Assembly: GCF_027943255.1 (NCBI RefSeq)
Contig: NC_072892.1
Location: forward strand, 18,933,792 to 18,997,791
DNA length: 64,000 nt
DNA from: Anastrepha obliqua
Taxonomy: Eukaryota; Arthropoda; Insecta; Diptera; Tephritidae
Reading direction: 5' to 3'
The notes below the pieces were generated by a model that saw only the letters and a program-made list of their open reading frames with translations, did no database searches and was not told where the DNA came from. This document shows, piece after piece, positions 20,490-32,160 of this stretch. Numbering within the stretch: the stretch's first letter is position 1; the number at the start of each line of letters is the position of its first letter. The position numbers were made by a program, and so were the translations under genes.

Positions 20490-21630
20490 CCCCCAGCCAC
20501 CAGAGGGAGGGAGTCAATGACATTGATGGCCTATGCTCCAAGGTAAACGACTACCTCGCCAGCCTTACTCGCTTCTTCACTGCGAGGAATTTACAACTCT
20601 CCCCCACTAAATCCACGGCGACCCTATTCACTACCTGGACAAAGGAGGTCAAGCTACAACTGAAGGTGAAAGTCTATAATACACAAATTCTGACGGTTAA
20701 CAACCCCAAATTATTGGGAGTTACCTTCAACATCTTGCTCTCCTTCTCAGCGCATACAACCGCTATTGCAACTAAAGTATAGAATCGCAGCAAGGATCTC
20801 GAGTCGCTCGCCGGCAGCACTTGGGACAAAGACAAGGAAATGTTGCTGTCGACTTTTAAAGCAATAGGCCGACCGGTTTTAAACTATGCTGCACCTGTCT
20901 GGTTGCCTGGAACCAGTGATTCGCAGTGGTCGAAGCTTCAGACCTGCCAAAACACTGCATTAAGGACCGTGACAGGATGTCTTCTGATGTCACCTATACA
21001 ACATCTACATTATGAGGCTCATATGCTACCTGTGAAGGAGCATAACAAACTGCTCAGCAAGCAGCTCTTGCTAGGGTGTTACCTCAGGTCTTACCCACGT
21101 AGACACCTGTTCGAGCCTGAGCCACCTCCCAGGCACATCAGGAGGCATTTCAGCAACTACGCGGACGATATATCAGACAAAACATACAGACAGCTACTGG
21201 ATCGGACAGTGTACAGACAAGCCATAAACGACATTCATCGCGAGACTCTCACCACCTTCCTAAGCTCCCGACCCCCGAATGCCGTTATCGGAGTCCAACC
21301 ACCACCAATCGCAGACGAAGAGCTCCAACTTCCCCGAGAGTCCCGCGTAACCTTGGCACAATTACGTTCTGGATATTGTAGCAGGTTAAACTCCTGCTTA
21401 TCCACAATCGACCCCGACATACTAAACATATATCCAGCATGTGAAGGCACCCCGCACGACACTAACCACCTTTTCACATGTCCCATTAAACCCACTCATC
21501 TAACACCCGTCTCCCTCTGGACCCAACTCGTCGAAACAGCTAGTTTCCTGAACCTACCATTAGATGAGCTAGACGAAGACGACCGGTGATTACGCTACAC
21601 TGATAGGGCAAAGATACTGCTACAACAACA
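20490..21630 (+). mobile_element. Jockey-like LINE, 3' part of ORF2
   Basis: The upstream part reads NLQLSPTKSTATLF and PKLLGVTFN, the RT thumb region, with one stop near 20779. The open frame 20840-21589 then gives 249 residues including GRPVLNYAAPVWLPG, TLAQLRSGYCSRLNSCL and a C-x2-C-like tail CEGTPHDTNHLFTCP, the usual C-terminus of tephritid and drosophilid jockey-type elements. The 3' end is 'atactgctacaacaacaac', a (CAA)n tail. The 5' two thirds is missing. Confidence 0.75.
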
Positions 21631-23149
21631 ACAAGAACATAAGTTAAAAACAAAATTTTTATTATTTAACAAAAGCAGGATAAAAAATGTCACTCTGGGA
21701 AGATTTCAGTGCCAATGAAAATTTGTTGGTTCTTATAGAATTTTGTGTTTTGAAAGTGCAAATCTAATTTTGTGCTACTTTAAGGGTTACGTAAAAATAT
21801 TAGATCTTTTTCTCTCCACTCTTCTTAACATTGAAAACCGTTTCACATATTTTAAAAAGCATTTGAATTTACTGAATGCGAATTAAAACCATAGAGGTGT
21901 AATCGTCTCATCCGGCCCTCAATCCTTACTGGGACATAAGCCACAAAATACCGTAAAATACTGAAGAAACCAAATCGACATTTTTACAAAAAGAGTACCT
22001 TATCTTGTTACATAACCTAAAATATAGCAAAAAAGTCGATCTCTTAACAAAAAAACTCATAAATTAAATTGTACATAACCATAACACATTTATTAAAAAA
22101 AAGTGCACATTTTAAAGACAATTTGTCACTCATACAAAGTTCTTTAAGTAGTTCTATAAAAATGTGGCATTTTATTTTCTTTAAATGGGCGTGTTAGTGC
22201 GTTTTTACATCGAAAGTTAGGCAACACTGCAGTAGCGAGAGAGAGATTTGACTGCTGAAAGCAGAAGAAAACCAACAATAACCGCAATCGCGGGCGATGT
22301 GATCAGATGTTAAAAAAAGGTAAAGCTAAATAAAACTGAGTAAATTTTTCTAATTATGAACTAATTAAAAAAAATTTATATTTTACAAAATTATAAACAT
22401 TACATTTTAATTGGAGGAGGCTAGAAGAATGTGGCAAAGAAAGGACTAAAACTCTGAGACTAAATAACAAAAAAAAAGCTAAATCAAGTTACGAAAATGA
22501 TAATCTGGGCATACTGATGCTAAAAGGACGTCACTCATTGTCAAATTCGCTGAGAGCAAAGTAACGGAACCACGATAAGCGCCATCTCATTACTCTTTCC
22601 ATCATGATTTTTGTATACAATTTTACATTCAAAATACATTCTGTCTTTACAATACACTCTTCACATTTCAAATACATTCTCTCTTTATTTCCCTACTGTT
22701 ATTTTTATGTAGGAGGAGAAACTGAGAGGTGTGCGCTAAAAGTTTGATTTATGTAAGCTACAGGTACCACAGAATTCTTCGAAACTTTGAGTTTTACGCC
22801 AGGCTCTACTCCACCCACATTCCCTTAAAGGAGGATGCAAGACAAGCGGAATGGATGATTTTGAAACGAAGTGAATCCCTGTAAGGGCTCACTCGGCCCG
22901 TTTGCAGCCATATGAAGTAACTCAGGAATGATAAATTACCAGACTGCGAAGTCCGCGAGAGTATTTTTTGATTTTACTGTTGCTTTGTTTTTAATAATTA
23001 TATTTATTTTTATGGCGAGCGATTGTTTTTATTTTTATTGACGTTTCGTTGTAGTATTGCACCTGGTATATATAAAAGGGTGAAATGGTTGAAGTGCCAG
23101 TCTGGCACTCCTCTAAACAAAAACAAAAAAGGGTACTAATAAGCAATTT
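21631..23149. other. No recognised gene or element
   Basis: About 1.5 kb of AT-rich DNA. A short plus-strand stretch near 22755-22890 reads YARLYSTHIPLKEDARQ, LINE-like in flavour but too short to assign. Confidence 0.3.
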
Positions 23150-24200
23150 TCATTTTATAATTTAAATGATTCTAAGAAGCATTTTACATTATAATCTCCA
23201 TTGGCGCTGCAAAAAGTCTGCCGCTGATGTGCGTTTTCAACGTCTTGGTGAAGAATTCAGCGAAAGTTAGCTGGGTGCTGTATCCTTGACATGATTTTTT
23301 AATCGTTGCTTGTGAGCTTTGGCAAATTGCTTTGTTACTTCCGTCACAGTTGGTATGCTAAGATCACGTTGAAGGTCGCTAACCCTTATTTAGTATGGCA
23401 CCGTTACTATGTATGCTACGCAGAACTTTGTTTTCCAGACGTCGGATAGAGGTGAAATTCTTTTGAGCAGCGCATCGCCAATATACCGTCAGTCCAAACC
23501 GGTGGTTGTTTGTAAATAAGTAATTTGATATGGATTGATACGATTGATTGAATTATTTAATTTCAATTTCAAGCACTGTTATTTGGCCTCGTCGACATAT
23601 GGGACTATCGGCGCGTCGATGAAGCTTGACTTGTAAGCAGCGTAACTTGCTTTTGCACTCGTATAGCTTTATTCTCCATTCGCTACCCCAGTCAGCAATA
23701 AGGTTAACACTGCCATCGACTGCAGGTAATGTTGCAGTTGCTTGCTGATTTGCCAATGGTGGGTCATGGATATACAGGAGATACAACAGAGGACCCAAAA
23801 TACTTCTCTGCGGAACGCCTGTGCTTACATTTTTAGAGCAGAATATGCAAATTCCTGTTTTACGCCAAGGGACCTATCATTGAGATATGACGGCAGCTGC
23901 TCGCAATATTGTGTTGGCAACATGGACTTGAGCTTTTGAAGGAGCCTTCGAAAGCTTGCGATAAATCAAGAAAAGCGGCTGAACGCAATTTTTTCTTTCC
24001 CATAGCGCTTTCTATGGCACTTACAACTCTGTGTATTTGATCGAGCGTTTAATGCTGCTTTGTCAAACCAAATTTGTGCAAGGGAATCACACGTTTATTT
24101 TCAATCAGTGACTATAGACGTTTTAAAGGTATTATTTCAAAAAGCTTCGTCATTACGAGTAACAAACATATTATCCTATAAGGGGCACATTATTGAGAAT
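23150..24200 (-). mobile_element. Jockey-like LINE fragment (RT)
   Basis: Minus-strand pieces in order: SAIESAMGKKKLRSAAFLDL, SQAFER, then LPSYLNDRSLGVKQEF, GPLLYLLYIHDPP and WRIKLYECKSK. These follow the RT palm of jockey elements (consensus FLDVSQAFDRVWH...GVPQGSVLGPLLYLLY). The FADD segment is degraded and many frameshifts are present. Confidence 0.65.
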
Positions 24201-24236
24201 TTACCAGGCTTAGGAATCTTTTTTGTTATCAAAAAT

Positions 24237-24590
24237 TGAAGAGGATGACATGGACGACATTTGGTTTCAACAGGACGGTGTAACTTGTCACACTGCCAAA
24301 GTTACACTCGAACTTTTGGCTACCGTTTTTGGATTGCGATATCAATTGGCCGCCTCGGAGCTGTGATTTAAGCCCGTTGGACTATTTTTTGTGAGGAGCT
24401 GTTAAGGACAAATGCTATGCGAACCATCCAGAGACGATTGATGCTTTAAAACACGAAATCGAAGTTGCCATTCATAAAATTGGAACGCAAACAACCGAAA
24501 ATGTGCTTAAAAATTGGATTGATTGAATGGCCTACTGTAAAGCCAGTCGTGGCAGTCATTTGAACGATATTATTTGTCATTCATAAATGA
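24237..24590 (+). mobile_element. DD41D mariner transposase C-terminal fragment
   Basis: Reads DDMDDIWFQQDGVTCHTAK (second catalytic D), NWPPRSCDLSPLDYFL (third D), TIDALKHEIEVAIHKIG and SRGSHLNDIICHS with one TGA. It is a subfamily distinct from the 27944 type at many positions. Inverted ends are not seen on the left. The 3' side runs to 'cccatcctatatata' near 24690. Confidence 0.6.
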
Positions 24591-24869
24591 CAATGTTCAA
24601 TCTTCAAAATAAAAAAAAAATTGAAAGAATATTGATTATTTTTTTTTTTATAGCCGATTCAAAAAGCAAATTTTACATGGCCCATCCTATATATAGGTAC
24701 GTATGTACCTAAAGCTGATGGCACTTTTTAAATAAACTGGTCAGATAGACAAAGCAATTTTTCGGCAGATTACGGAGGACTTCAGGTGTAAAATCAAATT
24801 AAATTTTTAAACTTCATTTTGTTTTTGTTTTTTTTTCCTTTTTTCCAACTTCTTCTGGTGTAACTTAAC

Positions 24870-25567
24870 CAACAACAATGCACTCAACAAACTGGCCACT
24901 CATAATCAGGACTCAATGAATTGGGTACCAGGACATGAGGGACACGAAGGAAACGAGAAGGCAGAAGTCGTTCCCACGACAGTCGGTTCTACGTTACCGG
25001 AACGACCTGGGTTTATATCCGGCCAAAGACTGTCACTTCAGCAGCATATATGTATGGGGGATGTTTAGGCTGATACAACAACAACAACAACAACAGAAGG
25101 CAGATTTTATGCCAAAAAAGGGGCAGAATGGCTGTATATTGGACCAACTTCATTTTTCGGCTTTAACAAAAATAATATAAACCAGGAACCAAAAAATAGA
25201 TCCAAACTAAAATCAGGGAACACTGGATCGGCACAAGCGGCCTTAATTACTCCAAAAAGTTTTGAACTTCAATGCCAACAGAACAAAATCTGCTCTAACC
25301 ATAGATAAAAAGTGTCTTAGATTACTCTGTGGAGCACTAACAGTCACTTTGTCCTTAATAAACACAATAGGGTTATCTAGTACAAGATCACGCAGGTTCT
25401 GCTGTGATGAAGAGGAGTCTATGGAACACTTAATCACCAACTGTGAGGCATTAGGCAACAGGAGACACAGAATCCTAGGCTCGTACCTACTAGAGGAGGA
25501 GAGGCTACAATTGCTCCCTCCTAAGGAGCTGGTTCGATTCCTCGGTATACAAAATAATTATAATTAA
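24870..25567 (+). mobile_element. LINE RNase H and C-terminal region
   Basis: At 24918 the frame reads NWVPGHEGHEGNEKAE, the RNase H WVPGHxGxxGNExA motif. After an inserted LINE end the same class of element continues. At 25262-25567 there is RLLCGALTVTLS and FCCDEEESMEHLITNCEAL, a CCHC-like knuckle, ending at a stop. Upstream RT is absent. Confidence 0.65.
24970..25096 (+). mobile_element. LINE 3' end with (CAA)n tail, inserted in another LINE
   Basis: The piece 'cggttctacgttaccggaac' to 'tgtcacttcagcagca', ending in seven CAA units, breaks the RNase H frame of the surrounding LINE. It looks like the 3' UTR of a jockey-type element. Confidence 0.5.
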
Positions 25568-26095
25568 GTAATTAGGGGCGCACCATAGATCAATCTAGTC
25601 GCAGTGCAAAGACCCAGTGTGCCGACCGTGCCGGAAAAAAATAGTGCCCCGGGAGAGGGTTAAATAATATATTTATCCTACACAGGACCAGCAGGTTCTA
25701 CTTCATCACTGCTTTCATTAAGGCTAGCGGATTTTCCCAAATGCTCAGCGAATATACTCTCTTTTTGCTTCCTTGTCTTAGACCAGTTGGTATGAGACTC
25801 CCGATTCACTATAAGCTAGAATATTGCCACGCTCCTCGGTAGATAGCTACGTTTCTATTGGCATACTGTCCAAAACAGTTATACCCACATGGAAATTATT
25901 TATTTGCTAATGGCAACTACTCAACTTTCAACTTACCTTAAAGAATCTTCGAAATTGTGAAATGTGTTTAAAAATATCCCGCAATTGCCCCAATAAGAAA
26001 TAAAATCTTAACGAAAAACCTAGCAACTACAGCACTAAGACACAATTAAGTACATTGTACTGCACTTGGATTCCCTTTTAATTATCTTTAAATCT
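25568..26095. other. No recognised gene or element
   Basis: Intergenic or element 3' UTR. No coding pattern or inverted ends recognised. Confidence 0.3.
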
Positions 26096-27795
26096 ACTCG
26101 ACCTCCGAAGAAATCTCAGTAGATCTTGTGGTCGCTTCTTAACACATCTGTACCAAAGACCTCAAGCCTGATTCGAGCGAAGGTGGGGCAGATGCACAGA
26201 AAATGGTCCACCATCTCATCCTTCTCTCTACAGGCTAGGCTGAGTGCACTGTCTGAGATGCCTACCTTTTCCATGTGATTCGCCCACAGAAAGTGGTCCG
26301 TCATCAGTCCAACCAGCTGTCTGCAGTTCCTTCTGCTTAATAACAGGAGGATTTGCTACAGTTGGTCGGACATGACAGGTAACATCAGTTTATTCCATCT
26401 GCAGCCTCTCTCAGCCTGCCAAACTCGCTTGTGGGCAACCCATTTGCTAGTCGTGGCTTTGATGGCTGCAGAAGGGAGTGTTAGAATGGGCCAAATAAAT
26501 TGGTCTCAGAGCCCATCCTAGATAAGCAGTCAAAGGTATCCTTACCCGCGATACCCACGTGCCCCGTGACCCACGTTAGCATCAGGCTATCTACCTTTGA
26601 TGTGGTTGAAGGGCTGTCTAAGGCCATGAGCGCAGCTTGGCTGTCGCTGCAGACACATATAGATCTGCCTCTCCATCTGTTTTCCACAACAAAGATCATC
26701 GCTTCTTGAACTGCATACACATCCGCTTGAGACACAGATGCATGCATACCAAGTCGGTCTTATATCCATACATGAAAATACGAAAACAGTGTTTGCCGGA
26801 CTCATTTTCATAGTTTGACCACAATTGAGCCTCTGGCAGCACCCCACTGTATTTCTTGTCAAGTACGACACTTACGGCATAGAGTGAAGGGGCATGGAGA
26901 GAATCGATGGATCGAAGTCCATGCCTTCTCTGTTTTCCAATGCTGGATACGAGCCGTACCAGTTCTTATTGTGTTTCAGCCTGCAGATGGCCTTCAAGGC
27001 CTCTCCTTGGATGAAAGCATCAAGTGGTGGTGGGTCACCCAGAGAATCTAATGCCGGGCCTGAAGTAGTCGGAAAACCTCCGGTGCAACAGATAGCCACA
27101 GTGCGTTGTAGCCTTGATAAGGACCTTCTGACTCCCACAAGAGAGAGTCTGCTCATCCAGACTACCGATGCATAGATGACAATAGGTTTTATCATAGCCG
27201 TGTAGGTCCATGGGATCTTACTAGGAGAAATATCCCAAAAACACTCTAGCGCCGACAGAAAGCTGTCAGTGCTTTGAATGTCTTTGTTTCAACGTGTGAC
27301 TGCCAAAGAATTTTACTATCAAGGATTACTCCAAGATATTTGATTTCTTTGGATAGCTGGATTGTGACTCCTTTTAGCTTAGGCAGAACGAGTCCATCAA
27401 GCTTCCTCCTTCTGGTGAAGTGAGCAATACCAGTTTTGGTGGGGTTTACCAATAGCCCATTAGCACAGCACCAAGTGGCAATCATATCCAGTGTTTTCTG
27501 TACTTTTCTACAGATGTTCATAAGCGAAGGTCAACATCATCCGCATGTGCTTGTGTGTAGACTCCCGAGTCGTTTAAGGTGGTGAGCAGAGGATCGATCA
27601 CCATACACCAAAGCAATTGAGGCAGCACACCACCTTGGGGGCAACCTCTATTAACCCCGGATGGCAACAGCAGTTCCTCCTCCACCCTCACCGTGACGAT
27701 TCTTTGGGTTAGCATTGAAGAAATCTAATTCACTAGCACCCTATCTACGCCATGCCTACTGGCAGAGCTGCGCATACTGTCGAAAGTGATGAAAA
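26096..27795 (-). mobile_element. LINE (R1/LOA-like) RT, RNase H and tail
   Basis: Minus-strand order: FDSMRSSASRHGVDRVLVN, GVNRGCPQGGVLPQLLW, YTQAHADDVDLRL (AxDD catalytic motif as HADD), CCANGLLVNPTKTGIAHF, KYLGVILDSKILW, VIYASVVW, then RNase H (ICVCSDSQAALMAL, WVTGHVGIAGKD) and a cysteine-histidine tail (DEMVDHFLCICPTFARIRL). It is split by several frameshifts and stops and 5'-truncated near 27795. Confidence 0.75.
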
Positions 27796-27943
27796 CACTT
27801 GTCCCTTATAACTATTTCCTGCAAGAAACTAAAATTTCAAGCAACGTTGAAACGTAACGGGAGTTAAAGCAAAAAACTAATTTAAAACCACCGCTGGTTC
27901 GTCCACACATTTATACGCATTATAAGGGAATGAAAAACCAAAA

Positions 27944-28869
27944 AAGGGTGGTTAAATTTCAAGGGCCGATGTTGAATGTGATTCACACCTAAACGTCAAG
28001 TTTTTTTCCACATCTCATTTAACATTTTTCAATTTCAGACTAACAGAATTTGAACCATGGAAAGATAGACAATCGAACAACGCGTTAAAGTTATTCAGGC
28101 TTACTATGAAAACGGGCGTTCAAATCAAAATGCATATCGCACACTTCGTGAAGAAAATCATCGTCAGTAATGAGGCACATTTTCACCTCAACGGATTCGT
28201 CAATAAGCAGAATAGCCGTATTTGGGCGAGTGATAATCCAAGAGTGATTGCCGAAAAACCAATACACCCACAAAGAGTGACTGTTTGGTGCGGTTTATGG
28301 GCGGCGGCATCATTGGGCCGTATTTCTTCCAAAATGAAGCCGGTCAGGCAGTTACTGTGAATAGTGTTCGCTATCGTGAGATGATAACGAACTTTTTATG
28401 GCACACATTGGAAGACATAGATGTGGACGATATGTGGTTTCAACAGGACGGTGCCACTTGTCACACAGCTAACGAAACAATGGCTCTTTTGCGCGAAAAA
28501 TTTTATGGTCGAATAATCTCACGTCGCGGCGATGTCAATTGGCCGCCAAGAGCATGTGATTTGACACTGTTGGACTTCTTTCTTTGGGGTTATTTGAAAG
28601 AAAAGGTGTACGTCGATAAGCCAGCAACAATTCAAGAGCTAAAGGACGAGATAATTCGGCACATTAACGGCATAGAACCTCAATTATGCCTCAGCGTCAT
28701 CGAAAAGTATGGAGGTGAGCCGCCGAGACTGCGGCGGCCATTTGGCCGATATTTTATTGCAATTGAATCATATCAGTATTATCATAATAAAGAGAAAAGA
28801 TAATAATTTCCTAAAAGAATTGTATTTTATTCAAAATCAACACCGGCCCTTTAAACTTAACCACCCTTT
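27944..28869 (+). mobile_element. rosa-like DD41D mariner, internal deletion copy
   Basis: Ends AAAGGGTGGTTAAATTTCAA and AACTTAACCACCCTTT. The N-terminus reads QRVKVIQAYYENGRSNQNAY, then a deletion joins it to the first catalytic region (NEAHFHLNGFVNKQN, with D changed to N). From 28285 an open frame of 172 codons covers VNSVRYREMITNFLW, MWFQQDGATCHTANE and CDLTLLDFFLWGYLKEKVY. There are 41 residues between the second and third catalytic Asp. It lacks the DNA-binding half, so it is not autonomous. Confidence 0.8.
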
Positions 28870-29149
28870 ATTATGCAGCTATTTTAGAAGAAAAATTATG
28901 TAGTGGGTCTGTCCTATGCATATCGCTTAGTGTTTGTATTGCATTAATATGAAGGCTGGAATGAGGTTTGACGTCCAAGTAGGAAATTCGATTTACTTAT
29001 TACAGACTTGTTTAACAAATCGGTTGGTTTAGACTTTTTTCAAAAAAAAATTCAAAAAATTCTAGCGGTAACAGATTTAAACCTACCCAAAGTTTGCTCA
29101 AAGAGCTTTCAGTCTCAACAGCTGAATATGTGGAACGATATTGTCTTAT

Positions 29150-30424
29150 ATAAAAAGTCTTGCGGTATTTTTATTGAATTTTCAATTGTTCATAAAATTG
29201 GTTATAATAATGCGATTTAAGTCAAATATGCGCCGTTTTGTTCGATGACGAGTTCCCAACGAGATGCCAACTTCATAATGCCCCTCTTATAGAAGCTCGC
29301 TTCCCTATTGTCAAAAAACTCGGAGAGCCAATTTTCACAGGACTCTCTTGTGGACAACTTCCGACTACCAAGCTCGTTCGCCATGGACAGAAATAGGTGG
29401 TAATCACTTGGTGCGAGATCCGGACTATACGGTGGATGCAAAAGAACCTCCCATCCGAGCTCCCGGAGCTTCTGGCGCGTCACCAAAGATGTGTGTGGCC
29501 TGGCGTTGTCCTGATGGAAGACAATTCGGCCTCTGTTGATCAAAGATGGCCTCTTCTGCATGAGTGCTGCATTCAAGCGGTCCAGTTGTTGGCAGTACAG
29601 GTCCGAATTGAGCGTTTGGCCATAGGGGAGTAGCTCATAGTGGATGATTCTCTGCCAATCCCACCAAACACACAGAAGAACCTTCCTGGCCGTCAATCCA
29701 GGCTTGGCCACCGTCTGGGCAGCTTCACCGCTTTTCGACCACGACCGTTTGCGCTTCACGTTGTCGTAAGTGACCCACTTTTCATCGCCAGTCACCATCC
29801 GCTTCAAAAACGGGTCGATTTTGTTGCGATTCAGAAGCGATTCACATGCATCCATACGGGCAAAACTGTTTTTTTGCGTCAAGTCGTGTGGCACCCATAC
29901 ATCGAGCTTCTTTTTGAATCCAAGCTTCTTCAAATGGTTTATAACGGTTTGATGACTCATGCCCAGCACTTGGCCGATGTTACGGCTGCTACTATGCCGG
30001 TCTCTTTCGATCAATTCAGCGATTTTATCGCAATTTTCGACGACAGGCCTTCCGGACCGTGGCGCATCTTCGATCACCTCTGCACCAGAACGAAAACGTT
30101 GAAACCATCGTTGTGCGGTGGAAATGGAAACTGTATCGGGCCCATAAACTGCACAAATTTTATTGGCAGCATGAGATGCATTTTTGCCTTTATCGTAGTA
30201 GTACTGTAAAATATGCCGTATTTTCTCTTTATTTTGCTCCATGTTTGCGACGCTATAACTCACGAACGACTAAAAGCAAACAACAATTAATCAAACACGT
30301 GTTAGCACGTGAAAAGAGCTTTCCAAAAAGCTCTAGCGTGAACCGATGCGGCGAATACAACTAGAACTACGCGCTTGCAAAGACAAGCTTGCGGAAATAC
30401 CGCAAGACTTTTTTGACAACCTTA
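29150..30424 (-). mobile_element. Full-length mariner element (DD34D)
   Basis: Inverted ends share AAAAAGTCTTGCGGTATTT (29152-29170 and, inverted, 30395-30414). The right end extends a further GGTTGTC outward next to TATA. The left end appears to lack those bases. The ~1.27 kb length is standard for mariner. It carries the uninterrupted transposase frame at 29217-30263. Confidence 0.8.
29217..30263 (-). CDS. Mariner transposase, intact reading frame
   Basis: This is a 348-residue transposase for cut-and-paste movement, acting on the element ends. N-terminal HTH: ILQYYYDKGKNASHAANKI (residues ~18-36) and STAQRWFQRFRSG. A second HTH covers SSSRNIGQVLGMSHQTVINH. The linker motif is WVPHDLT. Catalytic residues: MVTGDEKW (D1), IVFHQDNARPH (D2), YSPDLAPSDYHLF (D3), with 34 residues between D2 and D3. 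The frame has no stop or frameshift, unlike every other transposase in the window. Two start codons are possible: the first Met, or MEQNKEKI seven residues later, which fits family starts better (341 residues). It may be active, but the shortened left end could limit its own mobility. Confidence 0.9.
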   Translation of the reverse strand: MSYSVANMEQNKEKIRHILQYYYDKGKNASHAANKICAVYGPDTVSISTAQRWFQRFRSGAEVIEDAPRSGRPVVENCDKIAELIERDRHSSSRNIGQVLGMSHQTVINHLKKLGFKKKLDVWVPHDLTQKNSFARMDACESLLNRNKIDPFLKRMVTGDEKWVTYDNVKRKRSWSKSGEAAQTVAKPGLTARKVLLCVWWDWQRIIHYELLPYGQTLNSDLYCQQLDRLNAALMQKRPSLINRGRIVFHQDNARPHTSLVTRQKLRELGWEVLLHPPYSPDLAPSDYHLFLSMANELGSRKLSTRESCENWLSEFFDNREASFYKRGIMKLASRWELVIEQNGAYLT

Positions 30425-30520
30425 TATCTTCAATACAGTCGCATGCACAGCAAGCAGCGCGAAAGTGTTTGACAAACCAACAGTCTTCAAAGAGTCGCTG
30501 AGCAGCATAAACGCCGCACG

Positions 30521-30527
30521 CAGTTAG
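30521..30527 (+). promoter_or_regulatory. Possible initiator of gene C
   Basis: CAGTTAG, shared with the candidate start of gene B at 9898, lies 59 bp before the gene C ATG. Low confidence because the motif is short. Confidence 0.3.
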
Positions 30528-30579
30528 TCACTAAACCATCTACAACTATACTAAGTTGCTAGTAAATCTAATTACTGAG

Positions 30580-32062
30580 ATGGCTTCAGCTATACAACAG
30601 AATGAATGCACGGCAAGTGCGTGCGCAACAACAAATGATGTACAAGTAACTCACGAAAACCCTGAGTGGCTTACGGCGGAACTATTTGAAAAACTGCTAC
30701 AATTCCAAAGTACCAAAAAATCCAGCATTTCGCGGCAAAGCCCGCCTTGGCAGCTGGTGAAAACTATTCCACAATAATGCTGCGTGTCAGCATAGATGCT
30801 GCGCTAACAGGCCTGTCAGATTTCTCATACTATTTTTGTTGTACATAGTTTTAATAGTTATTTACTATACGCGTAACTTCTTCACTTTGCGCCGCCGCAG
30901 ATGATACAACAAAATCGCTTTCGTACATAATGAAACTGCCGCATGAAAATGAAATGCTTCAGGACCTATTGCGTGGCCACAATATTTTTGAAATCGAACA
31001 CAGGATGTATCATGAAGTTGTACCTGAGTTCGAGCAGTTGTACCGGGCAGTTGGCGTCGAGGTAAATTTTTCGGCAAAATGCTACCATATCGAAACACCT
31101 TCAGAGTTTGGCGTCATTTTGCTGGAGGAGTTGTGTCCATTTGGTTACACGAATGCCAATCACTTAGAAGGACTTAATTTGGAGCACACGAAGGCGGTGC
31201 TTGAGCGTTTGGCGCAATGGCACGCAGCCTCTGCAGTGCGTGCCGAGACCAAGGGGCTATACCCTGAACTATTTCTTAAAGGTATGTTCAGTGAATTCAC
31301 CGAATCGCAGCAGGGGTCAATGAAAGCCTACTACGATACTTTTAAGCCATCACTTTTCGAGTCCATAAGAAGCCTAAATGGTCACGAAGAATACATAGAT
31401 GACTTGGTAAGTGGCAGGATGTTTTATGGGTATTGGTTATCATTTGGCTAGGCAACTGTAGATGGTTTGCAATTACAATTTTAGGCGCAAGCGTTTGATA
31501 GCAAAGCCAAAGAATCTACGCGTGGCTCACATTATGAGCCAAGTGAGTTCAACGCTTTGAACCATGGCGACTGTTGGGTCAACAATGTCATGTTTAAGTA
31601 TGACAGTCAGGGCAATATCGAAGATACGTTACTCATTGACTACCAGATGATCAATTATGGCTCGCCAGCGAAGGACTTGATTTACTTTTTGCTGTCATCT
31701 ACGATATGCGATTTGAAAGTGAAGCAATTTGACTATTCCATTAGATTTTATCACGACCATTTAGTGAAGAACTTACAGCTTTTGGAATACTCTAAAAACC
31801 TGCCGACGTTGAAAGAAATTCACATTGCAGTGATGAAATACGGCAATTTAGGTGAGACGGGTGTGGAATGGAGAAAGACATTGAATTTTCATCTGCTTAA
31901 TTTCTTCTTTCCGTAGCACTAATAACGGCCCTAGGCATTATGGCGGTCGCTTTGTTGGAGCCTCGTAGCGATGCAATGTTCACAAATCCCAGATACCGCA
32001 AACATTTGGAGGTAATAATGCCCTGGATGAGCAATCGAGGCGTCTTTGAAGTGGGTCGTTAA
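30580..32062 (+). pseudogene. EcKL kinase gene C, probably a pseudogene
   Basis: A four-exon CHK kinase-like gene. Exon 1 is 30580-30810 (start MASAIQQNE, then WLTAELFEKLL). At about 30700 the frame shifts: the family sequence IPKYQKIQHF and AAGENYSTIMLRVS continues one base back, as if 7 nt were lost relative to gene B. The exon 1 donor is GC (acag|GCCTGT, 30811) with poor surrounding consensus. Exon 2 is 30901-31406 (LSYIMKLP with the ATP lysine). Exon 3 is 31485-31851 (LNHGDCWVNNVMF, IDYQMINYGSP). Exon 4 is 31917-32062 and about 17 residues shorter than in genes A and B. The core motifs of exons 2 and 3 are intact, so decay is recent, or a shorter product starts in exon 2. A SINE lies ~100 bp after the stop. 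Confidence 0.75.
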
Positions 32063-32160
32063 GAAATGCCAAACTACGACGATTTTGCTGCGCAATATGA
32101 TTAGAAAAAAAAAATGCAGCTACTGTTATTTTTTATGGTACTTATTAATTAATTTTTTTT

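Noticed and set aside
21235..21495. Minus-strand frame of 86 codons
   Set aside because: It is the antisense shadow of the LINE frame at 20840-21589.
29640..30209. Plus-strand frame of 189 codons
   Set aside because: It is antisense to the intact mariner transposase; its text has no domain and follows the codon pattern of the opposite strand.
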